Source of the DNA: Rubrivivax sp.
GTDB lineage: Bacteria > Pseudomonadota > Gammaproteobacteria > Burkholderiales > Burkholderiaceae_C
NCBI GenBank assembly: GCA_016789955.1
Contig: JAEUPB010000012.1
Coordinates: 1-42,493, forward strand
DNA length: 42,493 nt
Reading direction: 5' to 3'
Below the pieces are notes generated by a model. That model was not told the DNA's origin. It saw only the letters and a program-made list of their open reading frames with translations, and did no database searches. The translations under genes and the position numbers were made by a program. Of this stretch, positions 28,261 through 35,580 are shown piece by piece. The first letter of the stretch is position 1. Each line of letters starts with the position of its first letter.

Positions 28261-29186
28261 AAAGCGTAGCCGTCACGGCGGCGCTTGGCACGGTACATCG
28301 CCGCGTCGGCGTTGCGCAGCAGCGTGTCGGCATGGTCGCCGTGGTCGGGGTGCAGGGCGATCCCGATGCTGGCGCGCACCGAGAGCTCGACGTGGCCCAC
28401 GCGCATCGGCGCGGCGACGCTGCGGCACAGCGAGTCGGCCAGTTGGGCGACGCGGGCGGCGGCTTGCGCCGGCGGCTGCAATCCGGCGATCAACAGCGCG
28501 AACTCGTCACCGCCCTGGCGGCTCACCAGGTCGCCCGCGCGCACGGCGTGCAGCAGGCGGGCCGCGACGATCTTCAGCACCTCGTCCCCGGCGCAGTGTC
28601 CGTGGGCGTCGTTGACCGACTTCATGCCGTCCAGGTCGACGTACATCACGCCCGCCAGCGGCCTCGCGCCGCGAGTGGGTTCGCCGTCGACCGGCCACCG
28701 CAGCGCAGCATCGAGTTGCTCGCGAAAGTGACTGCGGTTGGGCAGCGACGTGAGGCCGTCATGCAGCGCCCGATGCTGAGCCAGCCGCGCCTGCTCGCGC
28801 GTCGACTCCAGTTCCCGCTGCAGCTGCGCGAGCCGCTCCTGCGCATCCGTGGCGACGGCCTTCCACTGCGCGCGCTGCAGCCGCTCGCGCGACAGCAGCG
28901 CCTGCAGCTGCCCCAGGGCGCGGGTGCATTCCAGCACGCCGCTGCGCACGTCGCCGGGGCCCGGCTCGGCGCGCACCCCGCTCACGAGCGCGCGCAGGCG
29001 GCCCTCGACGGCGTCCAGCAGCACGGCACCGTCGGCGAGGGTGCGGATAGCGAGCCGCCCGGCCGGGGCGGTGGGCGACGTTTCGTCCGTCGCGACGGCG
29101 CCGGGCTCCACGGGAGACATGGCCGGCATGTGCGTGGTGCGCCGGGTGGCGCGGGTCGGAGCGGGCTTGTTCAGGGCGTGGATCAT
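28236..29186 (-). CDS. Soluble diguanylate cyclase (GGDEF)
   Basis: A 316-residue cytoplasmic enzyme that makes cyclic di-GMP from two GTP. The catalytic motif is intact as GGDEF at residues 225-229. An RxxD inhibitory site (Arg216 to Asp219, RAGD) stands five residues before it, so product feedback is likely. Residues 1-100 match no known sensor by eye; a coiled coil (about 100-140, RLAQLQRELESTREQARL) leads into the GGDEF domain and could mediate dimerisation. There is no membrane segment. ATG 29186 is 16 bases after the stop of the flavin-fold gene. It is the third gene of a stress-related operon with the hibernation factor. Confidence 0.88.
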   Translation of the reverse strand: MIHALNKPAPTRATRRTTHMPAMSPVEPGAVATDETSPTAPAGRLAIRTLADGAVLLDAVEGRLRALVSGVRAEPGPGDVRSGVLECTRALGQLQALLSRERLQRAQWKAVATDAQERLAQLQRELESTREQARLAQHRALHDGLTSLPNRSHFREQLDAALRWPVDGEPTRGARPLAGVMYVDLDGMKSVNDAHGHCAGDEVLKIVAARLLHAVRAGDLVSRQGGDEFALLIAGLQPPAQAAARVAQLADSLCRSVAAPMRVGHVELSVRASIGIALHPDHGDHADTLLRNADAAMYRAKRRRDGYAFYEAAAPG

Positions 29187-29202
29187 CTGGAAGTCCCGTG
29201 CA

Positions 29203-29685
29203 TCAGGTCCGCGTTGCGGCGGACGATCCCTCATCGCCAGCCGGCTGCACCGGTTCCGCGACGAACAGGCGCGTCATGGCGTGGTGCGCGGCGTCCCAAC
29301 GGTCGGCGCACGCGGGTGTCAGGCACAACAGCGTCAGGTCGGCCGAGCCGGAGCCGTCGGCTGCCCAGGGCCGTGCGAAAGGCATCCACAGACTCTCGAG
29401 GCGGGCGGGGTCCGTGACGATGCGGCCGTGACCGGACACCGAGATGTACACGTCGGCCGTCGAGTCGACGAAACCGGCGTTCAGCGCAGCCACGTCGTCC
29501 GGAGGCTGCAAGCCCTTGCGCGTGGTGAACCACAGGTCGCCAGCGGCATCCATCTCGAGCGCCGACATCGGCTCGCTGACCAGCGTGCCGCGCGCTTCGG
29601 CCCGGGTGCACATCGCCACCGTGAACGGCTCGATCAGCCTGCCCAGCAGCGCGTGGCCGTCGCGGGCCTGCTCCTGGATCTTCAC
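29203..29685 (-). CDS. Pyridoxamine 5'-phosphate oxidase-like general stress protein 26
   Basis: A 160-residue split-barrel flavin-binding-fold protein of the general stress protein 26 group. Recognisable parts are LIEPFTVAMCTRAEARGTLV, GDLWFTTRKGLQ, DVYISVSGHGRIV and a C-terminal segment DLTLLCLTPACADRWDA, which is typical of the group. Members bind FMN or F420 or have lost the cofactor, so catalytic activity is uncertain. The start is GTG at 29685. It lies between the hibernation factor (23 bases upstream) and the diguanylate cyclase, suggesting a common stress or stationary-phase operon. Confidence 0.8.
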   Translation of the reverse strand: MKIQEQARDGHALLGRLIEPFTVAMCTRAEARGTLVSEPMSALEMDAAGDLWFTTRKGLQPPDDVAALNAGFVDSTADVYISVSGHGRIVTDPARLESLWMPFARPWAADGSGSADLTLLCLTPACADRWDAAHHAMTRLFVAEPVQPAGDEGSSAATRT

Positions 29686-29708
29686 GTCGGGGTCCCGCGG
29701 ACGTCGGG

Positions 29709-30080
29709 TCAGGCGATCTGGCCGACGTCGGGCCCGGCCGGCAGGCTCGCTGCCTCCGGCCCGTCTGCGCGCGGATCAGGCCGGGAGATGGCGTATCCGA
29801 TGGCGCGCCGGAGCTTGCGCAGGGCCCCTTCGATCGCCTGGTGGGGGCTGCCGCCGCGATCGGAGGTGACCACGTGGTCGATGCCCTTGACGTGGGCCTG
29901 TACCGTGCACTGGACGCGGGTGCCCTTGCGGCGCGTGGGCGGGGAGAGGCCCATGAAGGCGTCCACACGCGTGACGCGTTCGCCGAACCGCTGCAGCGCG
30001 TCGTCGGCGACGATCTTCAGGTGCTGGTCCATGCGGTGGTAGCTCAGGCTGTGGTTGTCGGCGTGGAGGATCGTCTGCAT
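29709..30080 (-). CDS. Ribosome hibernation factor, HPF/RaiA family
   Basis: A 123-residue protein of the HPF/YfiA (sigma-54 modulation) fold, which binds the 30S decoding centre and silences or protects idle ribosomes. The beta-alpha-beta layout is visible: MQTILHADNHSLSYHRMDQH, IVADDALQRFGERVTRVDAF, KGTRVQCTVQAHVKGIDHVV, then the helix HQAIEGALRKLRRAIGYAI. It is a short form without the C-terminal dimerisation domain. ATG 30080 follows GGAG by eight bases. First of three genes with the stress flavin-fold protein and the diguanylate cyclase. The family match is from the fold pattern, and some divergence from classical HPF is evident. Confidence 0.75.
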   Translation of the reverse strand: MQTILHADNHSLSYHRMDQHLKIVADDALQRFGERVTRVDAFMGLSPPTRRKGTRVQCTVQAHVKGIDHVVTSDRGGSPHQAIEGALRKLRRAIGYAISRPDPRADGPEAASLPAGPDVGQIA

Positions 30081-30183
30081 GGTGCTGTCTCCGTGGATGC
30101 TGCTGCGGGACGGACGAGGCGTCTTGGCCGACACGCTAGGGCGCCCCGCCCGTATGGTCTGTGCGCTGCCCGACACAACGGCC

Positions 30184-30441
30184 TCAGATGCGGTGGCTGT
30201 GCCCGGTGTAGCTCGCGTCGGATCCCGGCTCGTGGCGTCCGGACAGGGGCGGCAGCATGAGATTGCCCCGCCATCCGCACCCGCCGCAGCGGTAGCGGCG
30301 CAGCGGCAGCAGGATCAGTGCGCCGAAGAGTCGGTCGAGGAGGCGGCGGTGCACACGCCAGACGAGGCCTGCGCATCGGGGGCAAGATCTCGGGGGCGCG
30401 AGCGTACGGCCGCGCAGTGTTGGCGCAGCGAGGGTGATCAT
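30184..30441 (-). CDS. Small zinc-ribbon protein, 85 residues
   Basis: A basic small protein with two cysteine pairs, C20-P-R-C23 and C52-G-G-C55, spaced like a zinc ribbon, separated by a moderately hydrophobic stretch (LLDRLFGALILLPLRRYR). It could be a membrane-associated zinc-binding protein; I know of no function. The frame is a plausible gene because both Cys pairs and the CGWRG motif recur in hypothetical proteins of this type. The ribosome binding site is weak. It stands alone between the hibernation factor promoter region and the divergent sensor kinase. The 259 bases from here to 30701 hold no other gene I can support. Confidence 0.55.
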   Translation of the reverse strand: MITLAAPTLRGRTLAPPRSCPRCAGLVWRVHRRLLDRLFGALILLPLRRYRCGGCGWRGNLMLPPLSGRHEPGSDASYTGHSHRI

Positions 30442-30700
30442 GCCCCGGGTTCTACGCCGCGCCCGTGGGGAGCGTCGGTTCGGTGCCGCACGCGGCGCGG
30501 GCGCATCCGCCTACGCCGCGCGCACCGATGCCACGCGGTGCGCGCGGCGCCGATGCGATGATTGCCGCGCGTCGGAATGCGGCGCCGAGGTCAACGATGC
30601 GCTCTTCCACCGCCCTGGATGGCGGACTCTCGCGGCCGGTCGGGCCGGCCTGCATGCCGCGGCAGCGCGGCACCGAACCGTCCGCGGGAGGTCGGTCCCC

Positions 30701-32203
30701 GTGAGCCGTGCAGATATCGCGCCCGCGCGCGGATGGTCGATCCGCGGGCGCATGCTGGCGGTGGTCGTGACCATCGCCGCGCTGTCCTGGCTCGTCGGCG
30801 GTCTGGCCGCCTTCGGGGCCGAGGCCTACGGCGAGGCGCGGGCGCGCGATGCGCGCCTCGTACACCTGGCCGAGGCATTGGCGGCGTTGTCGGAGCACGA
30901 GCTGGCCGAGATCGCGGCCGAGCGCGACGGGCCGCTGGAGCAGATCGAATCGCACTTCGAGCGCGACACCCATGGCGACCGCTACCGCTTCCAGGTGTGG
31001 CGCGCCGGCGGCGCGATGCTGATGCGCAGCCGCCACGCGCCGCCCGACCAGCCCCTGGTGGCCTCGCGCCAGCCGGGGCACGCGGACGGGTCGATCGACG
31101 GCCGGCGGCTGCGCACCTACCTGCTGCGCAGCACCGCCGCGCTGGCTCCCGGGTACACGCCGGGGATGTCCGACGCATCCGGGCCGGCCGCCTCTCCTGC
31201 AACGCCCTCCCGTTCCGCGACCATCGAGATCCACGTGGCCGAGCGCGTCGAACGCGACGTGGCGGCGCTGGCCACGCTCGGCGGCGGCCTGCTGGCCGGG
31301 CTGCTGCTCACGGGGGCCGGCGTGGCCGCGCTGGCGGTGTGGGTGGTGGTGCGTGCGTTGCGGCCGGTCGCGCAGGTCCGCGAGGCCCTGCTGCACCGGG
31401 ACCCTTCGGACACCGCGCCGCTGGCCTTGACCGACGTGCCGCGCGAGCTGCAGCCGATGGTGGCCGCACTCGACGGCCTGATCGAGCGCATGGCCGAGCG
31501 CGTCTCGCACGAGCGCGGCTTCACGGCGCTGGCGGCGCACGAGCTGCGCACGCCGCTGGCCGCGCTGAAGCTGCGCGCGCAGGTGGCGCTGCGGGAGGCC
31601 GACGGCGAACGCCGCGCGCAGCAGCTCGCGGCCGTGCTGCCGCTGGTCGACCGCTGCAGCCACCTGATCGACCAGCTGCTGGCGCTGGCCCGGCTGGAGC
31701 AGGACGGCGCCCGCGATGCGCCGCAGCGGCTGGACCTGCAGGCGATCGTCGACGAGCTGCTGCACGACGCCGCGCCGCTGGCCGCCGAGCGCGGCCTGCG
31801 GGTGGACGTGGCGCTGGATGCCGCGGAGCTGCACGGCCGGCCGATGGCGGTGCGGCTGCTGCTGGCCAACCTGTGCTCCAACGCGCTGCGCCACGCGCGC
31901 GACGGCGGCCGGGTGCGGTTGTCCAGCCGGCTCGAAGGCTCGCGGCTGGTGCTGGAGGTCGAGGACGACGGGCCGGGCATCGCGCCGGAGCATCGCGCGC
32001 GCGCCTTCGAACGTTTCGTCAAGGTCGGCAGTGGCGGCCCGGGCGGCGGCAGCGGGCTCGGCCTGTCGATCGTGCGCGGCGCGGCCGACGCCCACGGCGC
32101 GCAGGTCACGCTGCTGGAATCACCGCTGGGGGGCCTGCGTGCGCAGGTCAGCTTTCCAGCGCCTGCGCCGGCCCCAGCCGATAGCCACGCCCCCGCACCG
32201 TGA
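30701..32203 (+). CDS. Sensor histidine kinase, TctE/QseC-like
   Basis: A 500-residue inner-membrane kinase with segment 1 at about 18-38 (MLAVVVTIAALSWLVGGLAAF) and segment 2 at about 185-215, around a periplasmic sensor. HisKA has His280 in AAHELRTPLAALKL, followed by the N box LLANLCSNALRHAR, G1 DDGPGIAPEHR and G2 GSGLGLSIV. Start GTG 30701 is supported by GGGAGG at 30686-30691; the open frame reaches back to 30434 but without membrane or domain content. The gene faces the response regulator gene at 32148-32825, and their 3' ends overlap by 56 bases, an uncommon layout for a cognate pair. It probably regulates the multiheme cytochrome operon. Confidence 0.85.
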   Translation: MSRADIAPARGWSIRGRMLAVVVTIAALSWLVGGLAAFGAEAYGEARARDARLVHLAEALAALSEHELAEIAAERDGPLEQIESHFERDTHGDRYRFQVWRAGGAMLMRSRHAPPDQPLVASRQPGHADGSIDGRRLRTYLLRSTAALAPGYTPGMSDASGPAASPATPSRSATIEIHVAERVERDVAALATLGGGLLAGLLLTGAGVAALAVWVVVRALRPVAQVREALLHRDPSDTAPLALTDVPRELQPMVAALDGLIERMAERVSHERGFTALAAHELRTPLAALKLRAQVALREADGERRAQQLAAVLPLVDRCSHLIDQLLALARLEQDGARDAPQRLDLQAIVDELLHDAAPLAAERGLRVDVALDAAELHGRPMAVRLLLANLCSNALRHARDGGRVRLSSRLEGSRLVLEVEDDGPGIAPEHRARAFERFVKVGSGGPGGGSGLGLSIVRGAADAHGAQVTLLESPLGGLRAQVSFPAPAPAPADSHAPAP

Positions 32204-32825
32204 CGATCAGCTCCGGCGCGATCGAGCGCCGCAGGTGGTGCACGTAGACCTCGATGGTGTTGCTGTCGATGCCCTCGGCGCGGCCGTACAGCGCGGATTC
32301 GAGCTGTGCCCGCGTCAGCGTCTGCGCCGGGTTGCGCAGGAACTGCTCCAGCACCCAGCGCTCGCGCTCGCGCATCGGGATGCGGCGGCCTTTCCACGTC
32401 ACCACGCCCTGGCCGGTGTCCACGCGCAGCGCGCCGTGCTCGAGCACCGTGTGCTCGGCCGACGGGTTCGCCCGCCGCGCCACCGCGCGCAGCCGCGCGG
32501 CCAGCTCGCCCACGTCGACGGGCTTGACGAGGTAGTCGTCGGCGCCGAGGTCGAGCAGGTCGATGCGGTCGCTGCGCTGGCCGCGTGCGGAGATCACGAT
32601 CACCGGCGTGCCGTCGCGCCGCCGGCGCAGCTCGCGCAGCAGCCGCTCGCCGTCGGTGTCGGGCAGCGTCAGGTCCAGCAGCACGGCGTCGACGCGGTGC
32701 GCCAGCAGCGTCGCCTCGAAGGCCTTGCCATCGCGCTGCCAGGTCACCTCGTGGCCGTCCTGCGCCAGCGCGTCTCGCAGCGCCGCGCCGAGGTCGGGGT
32801 CGTCCTCGACCAGCAGGAGCTTCAT
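32148..32825 (-). CDS. OmpR-family response regulator (multiheme cytochrome locus)
   Basis: A 225-residue response regulator. The receiver has VEDDPD, phosphoacceptor Asp51 in VLLDLTLPDTDG and the YLVKPVD lysine; the C-terminal winged helix has IPMRERERWVLEQFLRNP, DSNTIEVYVHHLRRSI and VRGRGYRLGP. AAGGGG precedes the ATG. It is the last gene of the minus-strand series that begins with the multiheme cytochrome, 58 bases behind the ferredoxin-FAD oxidoreductase. The facing kinase overlaps its 3' end by 56 bases and is the likely partner. It may autoregulate the electron-conduit operon; its promoter lies outside the window. Confidence 0.92.
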   Translation of the reverse strand: MKLLLVEDDPDLGAALRDALAQDGHEVTWQRDGKAFEATLLAHRVDAVLLDLTLPDTDGERLLRELRRRRDGTPVIVISARGQRSDRIDLLDLGADDYLVKPVDVGELAARLRAVARRANPSAEHTVLEHGALRVDTGQGVVTWKGRRIPMRERERWVLEQFLRNPAQTLTRAQLESALYGRAEGIDSNTIEVYVHHLRRSIAPELIVTVRGRGYRLGPAQALES

Positions 32826-32883
32826 CGGACGCCCCTTCGCACTGCGTGCTCCGGGATGAGCGCTTGGGAGCGGCCCGGCGCGC

Positions 32884-34200
32884 TCATGCGGGCAACCCGT
32901 GGTGCGTCTGGAAGCGGATGCCGACCTTGCGCAGCAACGGCATCGGCAGCTCGCCGCCGGCGCAGACGATGACGTCGTCGTTGGGCAGCGCTTCGGTGTG
33001 CCCGTCGTTCTCGATCTGCACCGCGTCGGCATCGATGCGGCGCACCTGCGTGCCGAGCAGCACCCGCAGCCGTCCGGCGGCCTGCGCTTCCTGCACCGCG
33101 ACGCGGTTCTTGGCCTTCACGCGCGAGAACGCGTCGCCGCGGTAGGACAGCGTCACCTGCGTGCCCGCCTCGGCGCAAAGCGCCAGCGCGGCTTCGAGCG
33201 CGCTGTCGCCGCCGCCCACCACCAGCACGCGGCGGCCGCGGTACTGCGAGGGGTCGATGAGCCGGTACACGACCTTGGGCGTGTCCTCGCCGGGCACCTC
33301 GAGCTTGCGCGGCGTGCCTCGGCGGCCCATCGCCAGCAGCACGCTGCGGGTGCGGTAGCGGTTGCGCTGCGTGTGCACGACGAAGCCGTCGCCGTCGGCC
33401 TCGATGTGCTGCAGGCACTCGCGGAACTCGATGCGCAGGCCGGTCTTGCGCACGATGTCGTTCCAGAACTCGAGCAGCTTCTCCTTGGCCACCTCGCCGA
33501 AGCGCACGGTGCCCACCACCGCGAGCTTGACGGGCGCCGTCATCGCGATCTTGGCGCGCGGGTAGTGGAACACCGCGCCCCCCAGCGAGTCTTCCTGCTC
33601 CAGCAGCCGGTAGCGCAGCCCGTGCTCGATGCAGGCCAGACCCGCCGACAGCCCGGCCGGCCCGCAGCCGACGATCACCACGTCGAGGTCCCAGCCGGTG
33701 CCGCTGCGCTTGCGCACGTGCTCGATGGCCTGCCGGCCCTGCTCGGCGGCCTTGCGGATCAGGCCCATGCCGCCCAGCTCGCCGGCGATGTACACGCCGG
33801 GCACGTTGCTCTCGAAGGCCGGCGTGACGTCGGGGATGTCGATGCCGCGTCGCTCGGTGCCGAAGACGAGCTGGATCGCGTCGAACGCGCAGGCGGACTG
33901 GCAGGCCCCGTGGCCGATGCAGGCCGAGCCGTTGATCAGCACCGCCTTGCCGCCGACGATGCCCAGGGCGCCTTCAGGGCAGGCGCTGACGCACGAGCCC
34001 GAGCCGATGCAGGCCAGCGGGTTGACCACCGGGTGCAGTGACGGCGGCTCGGCCAGCCCTGCCTCCAGCGACTGCTGCATCTCGGCGGCGTACGCCCGCT
34101 GCCGGCGCTGCCGCCAGCGCAGGTACAAGCCGAGGGCCAGCAGCAGCACGCAGCCGTACATCACGGGATGGAGCCAGCTGGCGAGGGTGTCGCCGTTCAT
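32884..34200 (-). CDS. Membrane-anchored ferredoxin-FAD/NAD(P) oxidoreductase
   Basis: A 438-residue fusion: one N-terminal membrane segment (about 10-27), two ferredoxin-type motifs, and a pyridine nucleotide-disulfide oxidoreductase-like domain with two dinucleotide sites (VIVGCGPAGLSAGL and VLVVGGGDSALEAAL). Motif 1 is C64-I-G-S67-G-S-C70-V-S-A-C74-P and motif 2 is C94-I-G-H97-G-A-C100-Q-S-A-C104. In both, the second cysteine of CxxCxxCxxxC is replaced, by Ser and His, so [3Fe-4S] or unusual clusters are expected. The flavin domain lacks a redox-active CxxC pair. Anchored to the membrane, it could pass electrons between NAD(P)H or quinone and the periplasmic cytochrome system. GGAG precedes the ATG; it is 36 bases behind ccmI. 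Confidence 0.82.
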   Translation of the reverse strand: MNGDTLASWLHPVMYGCVLLLALGLYLRWRQRRQRAYAAEMQQSLEAGLAEPPSLHPVVNPLACIGSGSCVSACPEGALGIVGGKAVLINGSACIGHGACQSACAFDAIQLVFGTERRGIDIPDVTPAFESNVPGVYIAGELGGMGLIRKAAEQGRQAIEHVRKRSGTGWDLDVVIVGCGPAGLSAGLACIEHGLRYRLLEQEDSLGGAVFHYPRAKIAMTAPVKLAVVGTVRFGEVAKEKLLEFWNDIVRKTGLRIEFRECLQHIEADGDGFVVHTQRNRYRTRSVLLAMGRRGTPRKLEVPGEDTPKVVYRLIDPSQYRGRRVLVVGGGDSALEAALALCAEAGTQVTLSYRGDAFSRVKAKNRVAVQEAQAAGRLRVLLGTQVRRIDADAVQIENDGHTEALPNDDVIVCAGGELPMPLLRKVGIRFQTHHGLPA

Positions 34201-34236
34201 GGCTGCTCCGCTCTTGCAACGGGCCGCACGGCGAGG

Positions 34237-35565
34237 TCAGCGGCCGACGGTCTGGTCGATGAGCACGGCCACGCCGGTGGCGCCCGGCACCACCGGTGCC
34301 GACAGGCCCTGCAGGTCGCCGGGCTGCGGCATCGCCTGCCCGTCCTTGCTGATGCGCGCGCCGACGACCACCTGGCGCTGGCCCGAGAGCTTCGCAGCGG
34401 GGCTCATCGCATGGCTGTCGTCCAGCGTGTAGCGCAGCGGCAGGTCCGCCACGCGATGGCGGCGGATGGCCACCGGCATGCGGCTGCCGTCGGCCGGGCG
34501 GGCGTAGACGAACAGCGTGTCGTCGGGCGACGCCTGCGCCTTCAGCGCCGGGGCCAGCGTGATCGTCCCGGTGATCGATGCACCGGCCGCGGCAGCGGCG
34601 CCCGTCGCGGGAGCGGTGGTGCCCTCGCGCGCCGTGGGCGCGGCGGCTGGCAGCGGCGGCAGCCCGGCCAGTTCGCGGGCCTCGTCGATCGCGCCCTGCA
34701 CGCCGCGGGCGATCGGATGGTCGGCCGGCGCGACGCTCTTCAGCCGCTCCCAGTGCTTCAGCGCCGTGGCGTAGTCCTTGCGCTCGAAGGCCTCGGTGCC
34801 CGCCAGCGAGAGCGCCTTCACGTTGTCGGGGTCCACCGCCAGGGCCCGCTTGACCAGCGCGATCGGCTCGCCGGACAGGCTGCGCTGCTGCGTCATCGCC
34901 AGCGCATCGGCGTAGTCGGCCAGCAGCACCGGGTCGTCGCCGCGCAGCGCCGCGGCCTTGCGGAACGCGGGCACCGCCTGGTCGTGGCGGCCGGTCACCG
35001 CGTAGGTGCGGGCCAGCATCGCCCAGCCGTTGTAGTCGTCGGGCTGCTGCGCGAGCCGCGCGACGAGCTTGTCGGTGATGCCGGCGATCTGGTCAGCGCC
35101 CAGTTCGTGCGGGGCCTGGGTGCCCGCGGCGGCCGCAGGCTCGTCGGCCACGCCGGAGGCGGGGGTGTCGTTGCCCAGCCACCAGCTGCCGGCGGCGACC
35201 ACGGCCACCACGGCGGCCGAGACCGCCAGGGCGAGCTTCGGCGGCCGGCGCAGCATCGGTGCCGGCGGCACCGAAACCGGTGCGGCTGCGGGCGGCTCGG
35301 CCATCACGTGGTCGAGGATCCTGCGCTCGATCGCGGCGCGCGCGCTGGCATGGGCCTCGGCGCCCAGCGTGCCTTGCTCGTGCAGGCGGTCGAGTTCGCG
35401 CAACTGCTCGCGGTAGCGCTCGACGGGCGAGGCGTCGCCGACGGTGGAGAGGGCCCGCGTGTCGGCGCCCGGAGCGGCGGCACGCCGGGCCGGCCACCAC
35501 AGCGGGCGCGTCAGTACGACAAGGGTGGTCAGCGCCATCACGGCGGCCAGGGTCACGAAGAGCAT
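34237..35565 (-). CDS. ccmI: Cytochrome c biogenesis protein CcmI
   Basis: A 442-residue CcmI protein, which holds apocytochrome c for heme attachment on the periplasmic side of the inner membrane. Two membrane segments (about 3-24 and 110-131) enclose a cytoplasmic loop with the leucine-zipper-like ERYREQLRELDRLHEQGTLG. TPR repeats follow (about 160-290, GWAMLARTYAVTGRHDQAV; VKALSLAGTEAFERKDYATA), then a C-terminal beta domain with ITGTITLAPALKAQ and LFVYARPADGSRMPVAIRR. It is 15 bases behind ccmF. The usual ccmG and ccmH genes between ccmF and ccmI are absent, so this may be a dedicated maturation pair for the neighbouring multiheme cytochrome. Confidence 0.92.
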   Translation of the reverse strand: MLFVTLAAVMALTTLVVLTRPLWWPARRAAAPGADTRALSTVGDASPVERYREQLRELDRLHEQGTLGAEAHASARAAIERRILDHVMAEPPAAAPVSVPPAPMLRRPPKLALAVSAAVVAVVAAGSWWLGNDTPASGVADEPAAAAGTQAPHELGADQIAGITDKLVARLAQQPDDYNGWAMLARTYAVTGRHDQAVPAFRKAAALRGDDPVLLADYADALAMTQQRSLSGEPIALVKRALAVDPDNVKALSLAGTEAFERKDYATALKHWERLKSVAPADHPIARGVQGAIDEARELAGLPPLPAAAPTAREGTTAPATGAAAAAGASITGTITLAPALKAQASPDDTLFVYARPADGSRMPVAIRRHRVADLPLRYTLDDSHAMSPAAKLSGQRQVVVGARISKDGQAMPQPGDLQGLSAPVVPGATGVAVLIDQTVGR

Positions 35566-35580
35566 CGGCAGGTTCTCGTT

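Noticed and set aside
24366-29417. A 1683-codon open frame on the plus strand
   Set aside because: It crosses several well-identified genes on both strands and has low-complexity Arg/Ala/Gly composition. It is a GC-driven shadow.
30434-30700. N-terminal extension of the second sensor kinase
   Set aside because: The open frame continues upstream, but the added 89 residues are Arg/Ala-rich without domain content, and GGGAGG marks GTG 30701 before the first membrane segment.
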